DNA of 64,000 nt from Cyanophora paradoxa (Eukaryota > Glaucocystophyceae > Cyanophorales > Cyanophoraceae). The translations under genes and the position numbers were made by a program. Location of the stretch: the NCBI GenBank assembly GCA_004431415.1, contig QPMI01000416.1, positions 310,001 through 374,000 of the forward strand, in the 5' to 3' direction. A model generated the notes under the pieces. That model was not told where the DNA came from, ran no database searches, and saw only the letters and a list, made by a program, of their open reading frames with translations. Positions within the stretch are counted from its first letter, which is position 1; every line of letters begins with the position of its first letter. This document shows positions 41,901 through 54,900 of this stretch, piece by piece.

Positions 41901-43184
41901 CTGGAGGCGGCGGAGCGCCTGCGCGGCCGCGTCCGCCTCCTTCGCCTCCTTGTGCTTCCCCGTGAACTTCTCTGAAAGGAAGGATAAGAAGGAGGTGAAA
42001 GGAAGAGGACAAGGAAGGGAAGGGGCGCGGACCCTTGACTGTGACGGCCAGGGAGGAGATGCGGCGGTCCAGCGCGAGATCCTCGTCCGTGGAGAGCTGC
42101 GTACCCCTCAGATAAGATTCGATCTTTCTCTTTGAGCAATTCTGTTCGCACCTTGGCGATCTCTTGGTCCAGCATGTCCCGCTCCTGGTTCAGCCGCATC
42201 GCCTCCTGCGCGGCGCCGCTCCGTCAGCGCCCGCTCCTTGCCGGAACGGCCCCCGGATCCTCGGCGGGCGCACTTCCTGCCATGCCGCCTGGAGCTTCGA
42301 CGTCTGCTCCTTCAGGTGGTTCCTGCGCGCGGCCAGCGTCAGCACCGGGCACGGGAGCGAGCGAGCGCGGAAGGAGGCCGCACCGCTCTTCGTAGAGCTT
42401 GCTGTTGTGCTTGAGCATGTCCATGATGCGCTTCGTGCGGTCGCGGATGTCCCTCTCGCGCCGCGCGCAGTGATCCTGGAACTGGCTCCGGTCCAGCCGC
42501 ATGTTCGAGACCAGCTCCTTCAGCCGCCGGTTCTCCTCTACGGTGGAGCTAACGTCGTTCGACAGCTGCGCCCGACGCGTTAGCGCCGCCGCCGGCCGCG
42601 GCGCGTGCCGGGCAAGGAGGGACGGCCTGCCTTTAGCAGCTTCGTCTCCTGGTTCTCGATGAGCCTCGCGCAGAGGCCACGCGTGCGCGACGGCTGCATC
42701 TCTCCTCCCATGTCAATGATCTGGTTCTCGATTGCGCTGCGAACAGAGTCAGGCGGCGGGGTCCAAGCAAAGGCGCAAGCTGGAATTAGCGCTACGCGGG
42801 TGCAAGGCGCGGCGCACCTCCTGAGCTCCTTCATCTGCTTATCGAGCATCTCGTTCCGGACCCGCTCCTCCACCACCTTCTCTTGGTAATCCAGGACATC
42901 TGCGGAGTGAAGGCGGCTCAGCGAGGGCGGCACAACGGCCCGCGCCGCAGCCGACGCATCGCAGCATTGACGTGACGCCGCAGCGTGCGTGCTTAGCTAG
43001 AGCTGCCGGGGCCCGCGGGGAGCCTGGGCGCACCGTCCTGCAGGCGGAGCAGCTTGGCTCGCATGTTGGCTGCCGGGCCCACTCCAGGTTTGATGGTTGA
43101 TGACTCTGGACCATCATTCTCGCTCATCATCTCCTCATCGCGTGGCTCCGCCTCATCCCCGCCGGGGATGTCGACCAGCAGCAT
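38349..43184 (-). CDS. Outer dynein arm docking complex protein, CCDC63/CCDC114/ODA1 family, with long C-terminal extension
   Basis: Start ATG 43184. Exons (start..end): 43184..43034, 42899..42818, 42736..42631, 42565..42382, 42322..42274, 42205..42152, 42096..42033, 41971..41877, 41812..41726, 41666..41333, 41251..41027, 40956..38349. The coiled-coil text follows the ODA1/CCDC114 pattern: LIENQETKLLK then NRRLKELVSNMRLDRSQFQD, CESADELVKRFQERDHDIFS, and finally GNVHQWLGLIEAKASQRLVA. Family members tether outer dynein arms to axonemal doublets, so the organism builds motile flagella. The last exon adds about 860 residues not usual for the family, with Ser/Ala/Gly-rich and poly-Gln stretches. 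The frame changes near 40390 in a GGGCCC-rich run. The intron after 42631 seems to start GC. Confidence 0.85.
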
Positions 43185-43400
43185 CGCGGATGCTCAAGAC
43201 GCTCCGCGGATGCTGAAGGTCGCTGCACTAGTGTGTCTGCGCTTGCAGGCTGCTTCTGGGGCGCGCCCGCCACCGCCGCTCGGTTCTTAGCTTGGCTTTT
43301 TTTTGATGTGGGCGAAACGACTACCCCCCAGTGCAGTGTTACCACTCTGCTGGCAGTGCTCCAGCTCTTGTGTACCTCGAGTTTCAGCACCGGACAGAGG
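43185..43400. promoter_or_regulatory. Divergent promoter region between ODA-docking and F-box genes
   Basis: Only 216 bp separate the two opposite ATGs (43184 on -, 43401 on +), so both promoters must lie here or extend into the genes. A T run (tttttttt) occurs near 43298. I recognise no TATA box or RFX X-box by eye. Confidence 0.5.
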
Positions 43401-44904
43401 ATGAAGGCGAGGGGACCGTCCAAGAAGCGCACCCGCCTCCAGGCGAACGCGGACGACATCGCGTACAACGATGACGACGCTCAAGGCGAGCTGTCCGCCT
43501 GCAAACAACGCCGGCGGGTGCGTTTCTGGCTGCTGCGGCGCCTGGTCGCACGCACACGCGCTCGGAGCTCAGCCTGATCTCAGGTCGGCGCAGCCGCCGG
43601 CGCAAAGGACCTTCTTGTTCAGGAGCTCGAGGATGATCTCTTTGCGTGCCTTCCCGAAGAAATCCTTCGGCGGGTTTTCAACTGTGTGAGCCTGCGCCGC
43701 CTCGAGCTCCCTCCTCGTTCGCGTGCGACCGCCGCGTGGCCTGAGCTTGCCCGCCGCAGGTCGGTGCACTGTGTGCCCTCTCTACAGCGCGGCTCCACCA
43801 CGTGTGCCGGCGCTTCCGTCTGAACGTGGCGGGGACCGAGTGGGACCGCGTCGACGTGACGGCAGGCGGACTCGAGCAGGCAGGCCTGCCGCAGCATACG
43901 CTGGCGTCCGTCGCGCGACGCGTGGCGTGCTGCGGAAAGTTGATCGGTCGCGCTCGGGCCGTCTCGTTCGACGCCGGCGGCGGCTTCGGCATGCATCCGC
44001 TCGGGACTCTGCTCGAGCGCCCCCGGGGCGCCCCCGACCTCAAGCGCCTCGCCATCGCCGAGCCTCCGGGTGCGCCCGTGCGGCGTCCCGCCGGCGCGTT
44101 TCCCTCGCCACCCTCGCTCCTCGCCATCGGCGCCCTGCCCGCCCTCGAATCCCTCTCGATCACTGTGGGCCACGAGAGCCTCGCGGGGGTACGGGCGCTC
44201 GGTAACCTGCCCAGACTCAAAGACCTCGTCCTGCGGGTCATGCTGGACGCCCGCTACAACGGGGCCGGGCTGATCCGCGCCCTCGCCGCCGCCATCGGGC
44301 GGGCCCCCGCCCTCCGCGCCCTTGACGTCACGCTCCTCTCGGCTGTACCCGACATCGGCACGCCGATCGCCATGCTCGCGGACGCGGCCGATGAGGCGAG
44401 GGCGTACCCCCTTCTGACGCTTCCCCCCCGGGTCCGACGGTCGCTGAGCCGAGCCGCCGACCGGCGCAGGTGCTGGCGGCGGCGGCGCTCGTGCGCGCGG
44501 CGCGCCCCGTCCTCCGGAGCTGGCGGAGCGCCGGAGAGCTTGTACCCCTGGCCGAGGCGCTGGCGGCGGGGGGCCCCGCTCTGGAGTCGGTCCAGCTCGA
44601 CTACGTCCCGGAGTCGGGCCAGGGCTCCGGCCTGGCGTCCGCCGTGGCCGCCGCGGTCGCCCCCGCCCGGGCCCTGGCGCCCCTCGCTCCGCCCGGACGC
44701 GCCGGCGCCGGCGCCCCCTCCCTTCGGATGATCGGCTGTTCGCGATCGGAGGCGGGCAGCCAGTGGGAGGGGGCCCTGGCCTCGTTCGTCCGCGGTACCC
44801 CCGCCCTCCACTTTGTGGTCGTCCGGGGCCGCAATGGCCGGCCCGCCCCGCCCGGGCCCGAAGAGCCCGAGGGCGTCGCCGTCGCCGCAGCCCCCTCCCC
44901 CTGA
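43401..44904 (+). CDS. F-box protein with LRR-like repeats
   Basis: Exon 1, 43401-43517, begins MKARGPSKKRTRLQ and is basic. Exon 2 starts at 43584 after CTCAG and holds the F-box core DDLFACLPEEILRRVF. Exon 3 starts at 43788 (RLHHVCRRFRLNVAGTEW), completing the F-box with the VCRR.R motif; the donor is either 43684 or 43717, the latter giving a better F-box length. Leucine-rich segments follow (LPALESLSITVG, LPRLKDLVLRVM, APALRALDVTLL). A GTACCCC-type intron begins near 44404, and the last exon runs to TGA 44902-44904. F-box proteins bind SKP1 and deliver substrates, here probably via the LRRs, to an SCF ubiquitin ligase. Confidence 0.7.
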
Positions 44905-44907
44905 GCC

Positions 44908-44938
<31 letters not shown>

Positions 44939-45985
44939 GCCATGCCTTCGATTTCCCGCCCGGCCGCGCCCTCGAGCTCCGCCCTCCAACTTCGACTTCT
45001 TTGGCCCCCTGCCCTCTCCGTCGCTGCCGACGTGTACGTCTGGGGGGCCTGCCTGTCTCTAAACTCTACTCAGCGACTTGGTGAATGGCCTTCTTGAGCT
45101 TCTTGCATTTCTGAACCTGTACGTATAGTACGTACATGTAGATCAGTAAGTTGGATGTAACTTTACTTTGTAACGGCAGACCGTGAGACGCGACGTCGAC
45201 GGGCCGCAGGCCCGCAGCCTGGGCTGCCTGGCCGGGCAGGCCGCCGGGCCCGCAGTGCCCCCCCCACTGCCCGGGAGTCTGCCCCTGCCCCGCACTGTAC
45301 TGCAGCTGCTGGCCCCGCGGCCGCAGCCTGGCCCGCGCAGCGGCGCATGCAGGCCCGCATGCAGGCCTAGGCCCTGAGGGCCGCAGCCTGGCCCGCAGGC
45401 CAGCAGAGTCTGAGCAGACCCGCAATTTAATGGCGAACTCGCGGCAATGCGCGCGCCGCGCATATGCGCGGCGCTGCAGCAATTTTGCTGCAATCTAGCC
45501 TGGAAACCCATTGGCGGGGCCTCTGCGGACGAGTACGCGGTTTCCAGTTTTCCAATTGAGCAGCACACATTCCCGGGTATGCAGAATGCATGCAGTCTGC
45601 AGAGTCTTAGAGGTCCGGTGACTCCGGAGTCCGGTCTCACGGAGAAATGCATATTCACCAGCATGCGCAGCTGCAGGCTACAGATAGCATGCACATAGCG
45701 CCTGCATGGATGCATGTTGTGCCATGAAGTAGCTAGCAACCGGTAATATGGTCCGGTATACGTAGTACCACTGCAACAACTTTGGCAAGCAGCGCCGCTG
45801 CAGCAGCTGCTCCTGGAGCCTTTGCACCGCGCCTTAATATAGAAAAGCCCGCACGGAGGGAGTGCGCGGCAGCTGCAGGGATTTCGAGTGCACGGCGGCA
45901 GCTCAAACACCGCGCGCGCGCCCGCTCGCCCAGCCGCGAGGCAGCGGCAGTTCGCGGCCCGACTCCCCGGCCCGCGGCTCTTGCG
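44905..45985. other. Intergenic, no supported gene
   Basis: GC-rich 3' flank of the F-box gene, then AT-richer sequence and a low-complexity tract of GCAGGCC/CGCAGCCTGG words (45.2-45.4 kb). It contains several CTGCAG and GCATGC words. It includes the promoter of the TmcB-like gene; no core element is recognised. Confidence 0.5.
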
Positions 45986-48900
45986 ATGTCTGCCAAGGTG
46001 CACGCGTCGGCGAAGATGTCGGTGAAGGGGAGCGACGCGGAGGGGCTCGCCTCGCGCGCCTCGTTCGGCGCGGGGCGGCCCCGTCAGGGCACCACGGTCC
46101 CGACCGGTACCGGGGCCGCGGCCGCGGGCCACGGGCGCATCCTCAGCCGCGCCTCCGTTGTGGTGCCCCAGCAGCCGGGCGGCCCGGGGGCCGAGCCGGC
46201 CTTCAAGCGCTTCTACGACTACGACCCGGCCGCCGCGGCGCGGGCGCGAAGCCAGACAAACTCCGCGTGGCACGTCTTCTACAAGAAGATTGAGGGCGTC
46301 GTCTTCTCCATCCTCTTCTACCTCACGGACCGCACCGTAAGCACCAAAGGCGCATAGCTTCGCGCGCCTTCGGCTTGCAGCTTATCCGGATCTCCATCCG
46401 CGCACATGTCATTGCGCAGGGCAAGGAGCCAAGCCTCTTCTCTCGCTTCGCCGTCCCATACATCTTCCTCCTCTACGACTGTGCGCCGCAGCCGACTTGC
46501 GTGGGCGAGAACCCTGCTTCTTGCGGCCCGTCTGATTTGATCTCCGGGATCCGGTTCCGCCGAACAGTCACGCAGCTGATGACCCTCTCGCTACCCCCCG
46601 GGTTCCCCACCGATACCGTCTCCTGGTTCTCCTACGCCGGGAACGTCGAGTCCACGGTACCCTCCTCGTCGCTCGCTCCTGTCTACGTCTGCGCCCGCTG
46701 ACGGCGCGCCCCGCTCGCCCGCAGCTCGCGAGCATGCAGCCGATCGGCATCTTCTGGCTCGCAGTAAGGTGCGAACAGACCCTCGGCCCTGCATGTCTCT
46801 CCTCGGCTTGGACTCCCGAGGCTACCTCTCCCTTCCCCCCTCCCCCCGTCGCCCTTCGGTCCGCGTCGTTCGAGCCGCGCGCCGCGCGCCGCACGCAGCT
46901 TGATCGTCACGACGTTCGTCCTGACCGGATTCGTGTTCTACATGAGCCTGGTGCGTGAACGGTGGGGCTCCGCCCGCCTAAGGCGAGGGCTAATGCTTAA
47001 CGGCTCAAGCCTTAAGCTTGGCCTGAAGCTTAGAGCCTGAAGCTGACTGAAGCTATAGCTTCTCCGTGCGGCTGTAAAACTGAGAGACGAACTTAAAGCT
47101 TAGCGCCTCGAGCTTCTTCTCCCTGCAGGCCCGCCTGCAGCTGACGCCCCGCGCCCCGCCCCGCCCCGCCCCGCGCCGCGCCGCGCCGCAGACCCAGAAC
47201 CTCCGCGTGCTGCCCATCAAGATTCTCCGCGTCCTCGCGACCGCCCTCGTCGACGCCCTCTTCGTGCGGCGTCCCTGTACCCCCCTTCCATCCCCCCCCT
47301 CAAAGATCGCCGTTAGAGCTGTTGCACATCGCTGTGCCTTCGGCCTTACGCGTAGGTCGGGCGGGCGCGCAGATTCCGGTGACGCAGATCCTGGCGCAGC
47401 CGTTCGCGTGCTTCCTCGCGGCGCGCGCCTCGGGGCCCGACGGCCTCGTCCGCGCCTCCGTCCTGGGCGCCGTCCCCTCCTGCCCCGCCTACGACACCGG
47501 CATCGCCCCCGTCTACTTCGCGGTACCCTGATGCCCCTGCTTCCCCCCCCCTTCCCCCCCGCCCCTTCCTTGAGCCGAAACCCCTCTCAGGTCTCCACGA
47601 TCCTCCTCGTGACTTTCGTGGTGCGGCCGCGTGCACGTTGCCCTCGCCCGCCTAACGCTTTAGCTTCTCCTCCGTCTTCTCCTCTTCGTCTTCTCCTCCG
47701 CTGACGTCGTCGCGCCGCCGCCGCAGCCCTACGCCCTTGTCTTCGCTCTGATGTGCGCCCGGCCGCCCGCCCGCCCGCGGCCGCCCCGGCGGCCCCGCGT
47801 GCGCGCGCCCGCCTCACGCGCCCCGACCCGCCCCGCCCCGCCCCTCCCGCCCCGCCCCGCCGCGCCCCGCCGCGCCAGCTTCTTCGACTCGTGCCCCGTC
47901 TCCTCGGCCGTCGAGGCCCGGCCCCACGGCCGCTTCTCCTTCCTCTACGGTACCCCCCCACCCCCCCCCTCCATCCGAGTCAGAAGTCGAACGCGTCGGT
48001 GCTGATGCTCCCCGCCCGCAGTTTGCGTGCAGGCGACGATGATTTTCGTGTGCGCCTGTTCCTGTCGCACCCGGCCTCCGGCCCTGGTCGTGGCTCGCAC
48101 ATCCGCGCGCTCGCCTCACTTTTCGCGATCGATCGCAGCAACTTCTTCGTCAGCGCCGACGTCGCGACGGCCCACGGGATCAACTTCGCCCTGCTGATCT
48201 CCCTGTGGCTCTTCTTGGTAATTTGTCGCTTTGATTTTGATTGTCTTGCTTGTCTCCGGCACTATCGAGTAATCCTCGCTTCTCGCAGTTCATTTCCTCG
48301 CCGTGAGCCTGACTTTCTTGATGCTGCATTTCCGCGATCGGTAGTGCCGGCCAGACGAAGCTGACGCCACGTCCACCGCGATCGATCGCCCCGCAGTTTC
48401 TACTCCACTTTCACGACGGCTTTCGTGCGCTCTCCCGGCTCCCCTCCCCCGCGCGCAGCTAGCATGCTCGTTCCTCCTTTCCTAGCTATTAGTAGTAGCT
48501 GCTTATAAGTAGTAGTAGCTATTAGCTGCTATTGAGCTAGCGCGCTCGTTCCTCCTTTCCATCTTCTCACCCGCCCTCGCCCTCGTCCCCTCAGCGCGGA
48601 GGCCTCTTCCTCGCGGCGGCCTCCTTCCCCCTTGCAAACAGGTTCATCCGCAGCGCCACAGACCTCGACGGTGCGCCGTTATAATTAGTAGTCGTCTAGA
48701 TCTGAGAGTTTGCGCCCTTAGCCCAAGGGGTCTATGAGCTGCTTACAAGTAGTAGTAGCTATTAGCTGCTATCAAGCTGCTTATACAAGCTTGTATTAAG
48801 TTAGTGGTTTAAGTTGCTCGAGCTGTTATATGTCCAGCTGATCGTGATCATGATCGCGTCCGCGCATATATATGTACAGGCCCGTCTGCACACCACTGGG

Positions 48901-51900
48901 CCACTGTGGCGCTGTCGCTTCTGGTGCCAGTCTTCGCGATCGGATTCGTGATCACATGTGCCCATACTCTGCGGCCCTCTTCCTGACCTGCTTTCTGACC
49001 TCTGACCGCCCCCCCGCTTCCTCCCTTCTCCCGCAGACCTGCGCGTCTGGTATCTGACGCCGGTGCGGTGGGACCGGCCGGACGCCGCGGCGGCGGCCTC
49101 CCTCGCCGCCGCTGGCGCCGCCGCTTCTATGGCACGATCCCAGAGCTACGTCCAAGGCTCGGCGCCCGTCAGCCCGACGCGCTCCCGCGGCGCCGGCGGC
49201 GGCGCCGGCCACAACTCCGACGTGGAGCTGGCGCACGCGGGGGACCGTGAACGGGAGGAGGAGGGGGAGGGGCCCGACCGCGCCGGCGGCCTCGCCCTCG
49301 CGAGGCGCAAGGTCGACGCGCATGTGGGGCGGCTGCGGGCGGCGCTGGCCCGCCGCGGTCTAGCCTTCCTCGAGGCCGCCAACCTCATCTTCCTCGTAGA
49401 GTGTCAGGTGCAGTGCAGCGCCCGCCCTCAAACCAATCTTAAAGGCAACGCAAGCTCTAAACATAGCTGTCAGTACGTTACTAGCTGTTCTAGAACGAAG
49501 GAAGGCGACGAGCCCCAAACAAATTTAACTAAGCTAAGCCAGAACTAACGAGCGCCGCCCGCCCTCGTCCGCCCTCGAATCAAATGAACCATTTATTTAA
49601 TAGAGGCAACACGCTCCAAACAAACTTGATAAACAAAGCTGTCAGCATAGTGCGAGAAGTTTTAAACAAACAAAGCAAGCTTAAGACCTAACTGACGATC
49701 GCGAGCGCCGCACACCAGTACGAGCTGCGGGCGCGCATCGCTCTCCGCAAGCACGAGGACGTCGCCCTTGCCGAGGCTATTTATAGGGACGGCATTTTCG
49801 CACTGCCCCGCAGCGCCTACATCCGCATCCACTACTCCCTCTTCATCCGCCGTGCGCGCGCCCCTTCAGTTTCGAAGTCTTCTTCTCTTTGTGTCTTATC
49901 TCGCTGTTTTCGTTCTATAGATTACAAGGGGGACACGGGGGCGGCCGCGCAGCGGATGCGGGGCGCGGCGGCGGGGCCCGAGGGGGCGAGCGGCGCCATT
50001 GCGTTCGACCTGAGGTACCTCGTCTTCGAGAAGCAGGTGCGCCCGCCCGCCCGCCGGTCAACGCTTACGCTCGAGATCGCGGTCGGATAATTATAACTGG
50101 CCGCGGCTCACCATATTCCTTCCTCAGCGCATGTGGGATCAAATCAGCCAGGGCACGACGATCGGGAGCACCATGAACAGGTCTGCTGTCGCGGTCATAT
50201 CTAGATCTAGATCTAGCTATAGCCTCTCCCTGCTGGAGTTCTCTCTATCTAGGCTCTCGATCTTGCTCACACTCTCTAGATCTCACCGCCTTCTCTGCCT
50301 TCGGCCTCACCTCGTTGGCCTCACCGCCTTCTTTGCCCGCCTTTCGTCCAGCCTCTCCCTGCTGGAGTTTTAGATCTTTCTATGTAGACTCTATCTAGAT
50401 CTTGCTCGAACCCTCTAGATCTCTCTCTAGATCTCTAACCTCTGCCTTCCATTTTGCTTGTCTAACTTAACCCCCCGCGCAGCCTCTCCCTGCTGGAGTT
50501 CGAGCAGGTCTACGCCACGGCGCAGTCGAAGCACGGGGAGGCCCTGGCGCTCATCCAGCGCTTCTGGGCCGGCGTCTCCAAGAAGCAGAACGCCAAGGTG
50601 CCGGATTCTCGCATTACAGCTTATATAGAAGCTGAAGTTTCGCATTCCAGCTATAGAAGCTTATAGAAGGCTCTTATAGAAGGCTCTTATAGAAGCCTAT
50701 ATTAAGTCTCGTTTCGTCTCCAAGAAGCAGAACGCGAAGGTGCCGGAGCTTTGCTTCCCGGGCTCTGTTTCTAGACCTGTGCATGCTCGCTCGCTATGCT
50801 ATGCAGCCGGTCGCCGCTGACAGAGCGATACTCCGGGCGCTCTTTTGTTTCTTCTCGCTCGCGATCCAGCCGGTCTAGCTGACAGAGCGATACCCCGCGC
50901 GCGCACGCGCGCAGTTCATTGCCGGGGCGAGCCTGTACGTGACCCGCATCAGCGAGGCATCGAAGGCGGCCGCCGCGGCCTACGAAGCGTGCGCGGGCGG
51001 CGCTCGAGCCTCTACTATGTCCCTCTCGGCCTAGGCCTCAGCCTTCGGCCCTTGAGCCTCGGCCCCGCCCCGCAGGCTCCTGCGGAAGCACGCGAAGAGC
51101 AAGATGCTGCTTCGCTCCTACGCCAACTTCGCGCGCAGCGTCGAGAACAACGTCGACAAGGTGATCGGGAACGGCGTTTCGATTTCCGGAAATCTTGACG
51201 CTCGCGATCGCGACCGCGATCGCCCCTCGTCGCACGCAGGCCACGCTCCTGTTCCTGAAAGCGGACGAGATCGAAGAGCAGGAAGCGTGCGCACGCGCTC
51301 GCTTCGACGTCGCGCCGCGTCACGCCGGTTCCGCTTGCTCGCTTGCACGCGCAGGCGGGCGCTCAGCGGGGACGCGTCGGCGGGGGACGGCATGTCCGAG
51401 GTGGGCGACACGGAGGCGACGTCGGAGGCCGGGAAGCAGAGCAACACGGGGTCGGGCTCCAGCGAGCACGTCAAGAACCGCGTGACCGCGAAGAAGAAGG
51501 AGGGGCTCGAGAACGTCCTGAACAACGAGGGCCAGGTTCGAGCTTATTATTAAGAACATTAAGAACATTATGACATCCTATGAAGAACATTGAGAACAGC
51601 GAGTGCAAGCTCCTGTGAACGCTCCCTTGCAAAGCTTTGCGAGTGCAAAGAACTTCTGGCCTCAGAACTAGAACTCCTAAGAACGCTTCCTTGACCTCCA
51701 AGACGAAGAACGTTAAGAACATTAAACCCTAAGATTATACTAGACGCGCCTGGCCCTGCCTAAGACCTCCTATGAAGAACGTTAAGAACATTGAGACATC
51801 CTATAGAGAACACTTGGCAGAGAGTGGAAGCTCCTGTGAACGCATGCTCCCGGCAGCTGCGCGCGGTGCGCCGCCTGCAGATCGGCGTGCTGGCGGGCCT

Positions 51901-54900
51901 CGCGGTCCTCGCCGCCATTGTCGTCGCGTTCTACGTGGCGAGCCGCGAGCTCCTCGCCGAGATCTCCGGCGGTGCGTTTGCTTGCTTGCATGGATTCGTA
52001 TCGATTAGATGTACGACGATATGATACGAAGATTTGTGTTATCTGCAATGGCTCACCTCAATTAGAGGGCCTCTAGTGTCTAGTATTATTATCTCCGGCG
52101 GTGCGGCGCCGAGCCTCGAGGCCGGCGCGGAAGCCCCGGCGCCCGCTGAACGCGAATCTTCTCCAGGTCTCGCCCGCATCACGGACGTCGCCTCGCAGGC
52201 GCGCGCGCGCTCCCCTGTTGCGCCCGAGTCCAGATCTAATTTCGCGGCGCAGGCGCGCTTCATTGCGTCCGTCACGGACCACGCGCGGAGCGTGCACCTT
52301 GCCGCCTACATCAATTCAAGCACGGTTTGGACTCAGCAGGTCCGTCAGCGATTACGTTGCCTTCGCCTCGTTGGTGTGCCATGGCTCATACTCTGAGCGC
52401 AGATGGGCCGTCTGAAGGTCCGAGCGGACCAGGTGCGCTGCGAACCCCTCGACGCCCATTATAATGTCTCGATCGCTTCTTTTGAGTTCGCTGATGAGCT
52501 CAACGCGCCCTCGTTGCGGTCAGCAGTTTCGAGACACGCACCAGGCAAGCTTTAAATGCTTTCATCTCCTAGCAACGGTTGCCGCGCAATTCTGAGCGGC
52601 TCCGGTCCATCCCTTCGCTCGCAGACGCTGTATTTTGGGCGTGGCGGCGTTCCCCCCTCGGACGATCCCCACGTTCTCGTGCGTGCTCGCCTGCTCGCCG
52701 CTGCCGGCGCTCGCTCTCGATCTCTGCCCACACGAACGACGCTCGCGATCGGCAGGCCCTGTGGAACGACCAGGCGATCGAATACGCAAAGTACCTGCCC
52801 GGTGGTCCCGGGCAGAAGCCGACTGTAATCACACAGAAGGTGCGACCCGGGTTACGCATTGTTAAAATAATTCGCACAGCGTCATATACAGGATCAAACG
52901 TACTATCTGTTCACGCGCTGTTCGTTCGTTTGCAGACGGGCCTGTTCGATCTGGGCAACATGTTCTACTCGCTTGCCGCCGAGTTCCAGGCTTCAACGTT
53001 CGCCCAGACGCTCAAGGCGGCCGAAATGGAGTCCTTCCGCTTTATCCAGGTACCCCTGGCCTGCCCCCCCCTCACCCCCCCCCCACCCCCACCCCCATCC
53101 CCACCCATAAGAAACGATTTCATACCCCCGATCTCCCACGGGTCCCACCCCCCATCCTCATCTGCCAACCCGCACCCCTGAGGGCACCCGCACCATTTTG
53201 TCGACGGATGGCGAGGGCGTCGCCCCGCAGACCTTCACTCACCCATTCCCTTCGCTGGCCCTTAGCTCTCATCCCTCATTTCTTTATCTCCGCTCCGCCA
53301 TTTCCGCTCCGCCATTTCCGCTCCGATCCGCCATTTACGGGATTTTCTTAATTTCTTGATTTCCGCGCGCAGGACGTAGGGGCGCACGTCCTCACCAAAA
53401 CGATCCTCGACGCCGTCGTCCAGTACGAGGACGAGGTGCGCTCAGCTAACGTAATTAGCAGTTATAGTAGTGATAGAAGTGATAAGCGCTAGCAGCTTAG
53501 CTTATACTTATAAGCAGCTTAGCTAAGCTTACAGCTTAGCTCAGCTTAGATAAGCAGCGTAACCAGCAGCTGCAGTGGCTAGATGGCGGTCGGCTCGGTC
53601 GAACGGAGGGCCAGGCCATCCGTAGGCCTCCGCAGCCTCGCTCGGCTGACTCCACCCATCTCCGCGCGCGGCCGCGGCCTTCGTCCAACCGGCCCATATA
53701 TTCGTAGCCCGCGGGGCCAGGCTAGTCGTATACGTAGGCCTTCGAATTCGCAGCCTCGCTCGGCTGGCTCCGCTGACTCTGACTTCGTCGTCGCAGACGT
53801 ACGACCACCGGAACGTCTCCATTGGCATCCTCGGGGCCATCCTCGCCGTCTTCCTCATCACGATCGCCTCGCTCATCGTCTGCGTGGTGCGCGCGCGCGC
53901 GCACGCGCGCTCGGCGGGCCGAGGCGGGAGCAATATCGCTACTGGAAGCTCAAGCAAAGCTATATCGAAAGCTAAAGCTAATAGCTAAGATATATCTATA
54001 TATGGGTTATATAGCTAAGCTATATCGGAAGCTGTAGCTAAGCCGACGCGAACCGCCCTCGCCCCGCGCGCAGCTGCAGCCGGCGATCCGCCGCGTCCGC
54101 AAGACGAAGTCGGGCGTGAGCGACATCCTGAGCGTCATCCCGCGCAAAGGTCCGGCCGCTTTTCCCAACATTTCCCATCATTTCCCATCATTTCCGACTT
54201 GAGCGCCGGCAGCGCTGCGCAAGATCTCGCGGCACTACAACCGGATGAAGGTGCCCGGGGCGGCCGAGAGCGACGAGGAGGAGGGCAAGGGGGGCGAGGA
54301 GGGCGCGACGGGCAACGACGGCGAAGGGGACGACGAAGACGACGACGTCGCCGCGGCCGGCGCCGGCGAAGGCAAGTCCGGGATCCCGGCAGATTCATGA
54401 TCATTTCATTCAGCTCCGGCTATATCTTACACACGGCCTGCAGGCAAGGGCGTGACCCGCGCGGCCCTCGCGCGCCGCCGCCGCTCCCGGTCGGGATCGG
54501 TCGTGTCGAATTCGAAGGGCGCCGGCGGCGAGAAGATCGACAACAAGGCCCATGGCCAGGCGCGCAAGGGCAGCACGGAATCGATCGGGCGCAACTCGCT
54601 GGGCGGCGACCCCGACGAGAACGAGGACCTGGTCGTGCCGTTGACGGCCGTCCCGGAGGCAAAGAAGGCGTTTGGCGAGGACAAGGAGGCGTCGGCGGCG
54701 CCGGCGGTGGCGATGCGCCCGGCGACGTTGAAGGGGCTCGACGGCCAGGGCGAGGGCGAGGGCGGGACCGACGTGGAGGACACGCCGCTTGCCGAGCTGC
54801 GGCCGATGATGGCGGCCATGGCCATGGGGCCGGGCGCCGCCGGCGAGACGAGCGTGTCGGACTCGTGGGTGCAGGACCCGGAACCCGGCGCCAGCGTCCA

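Noticed and set aside
43619-44989. 456-residue minus-strand ORF
   Set aside because: Antisense of the F-box/LRR gene, with Arg/Gly-rich composition and no motifs.
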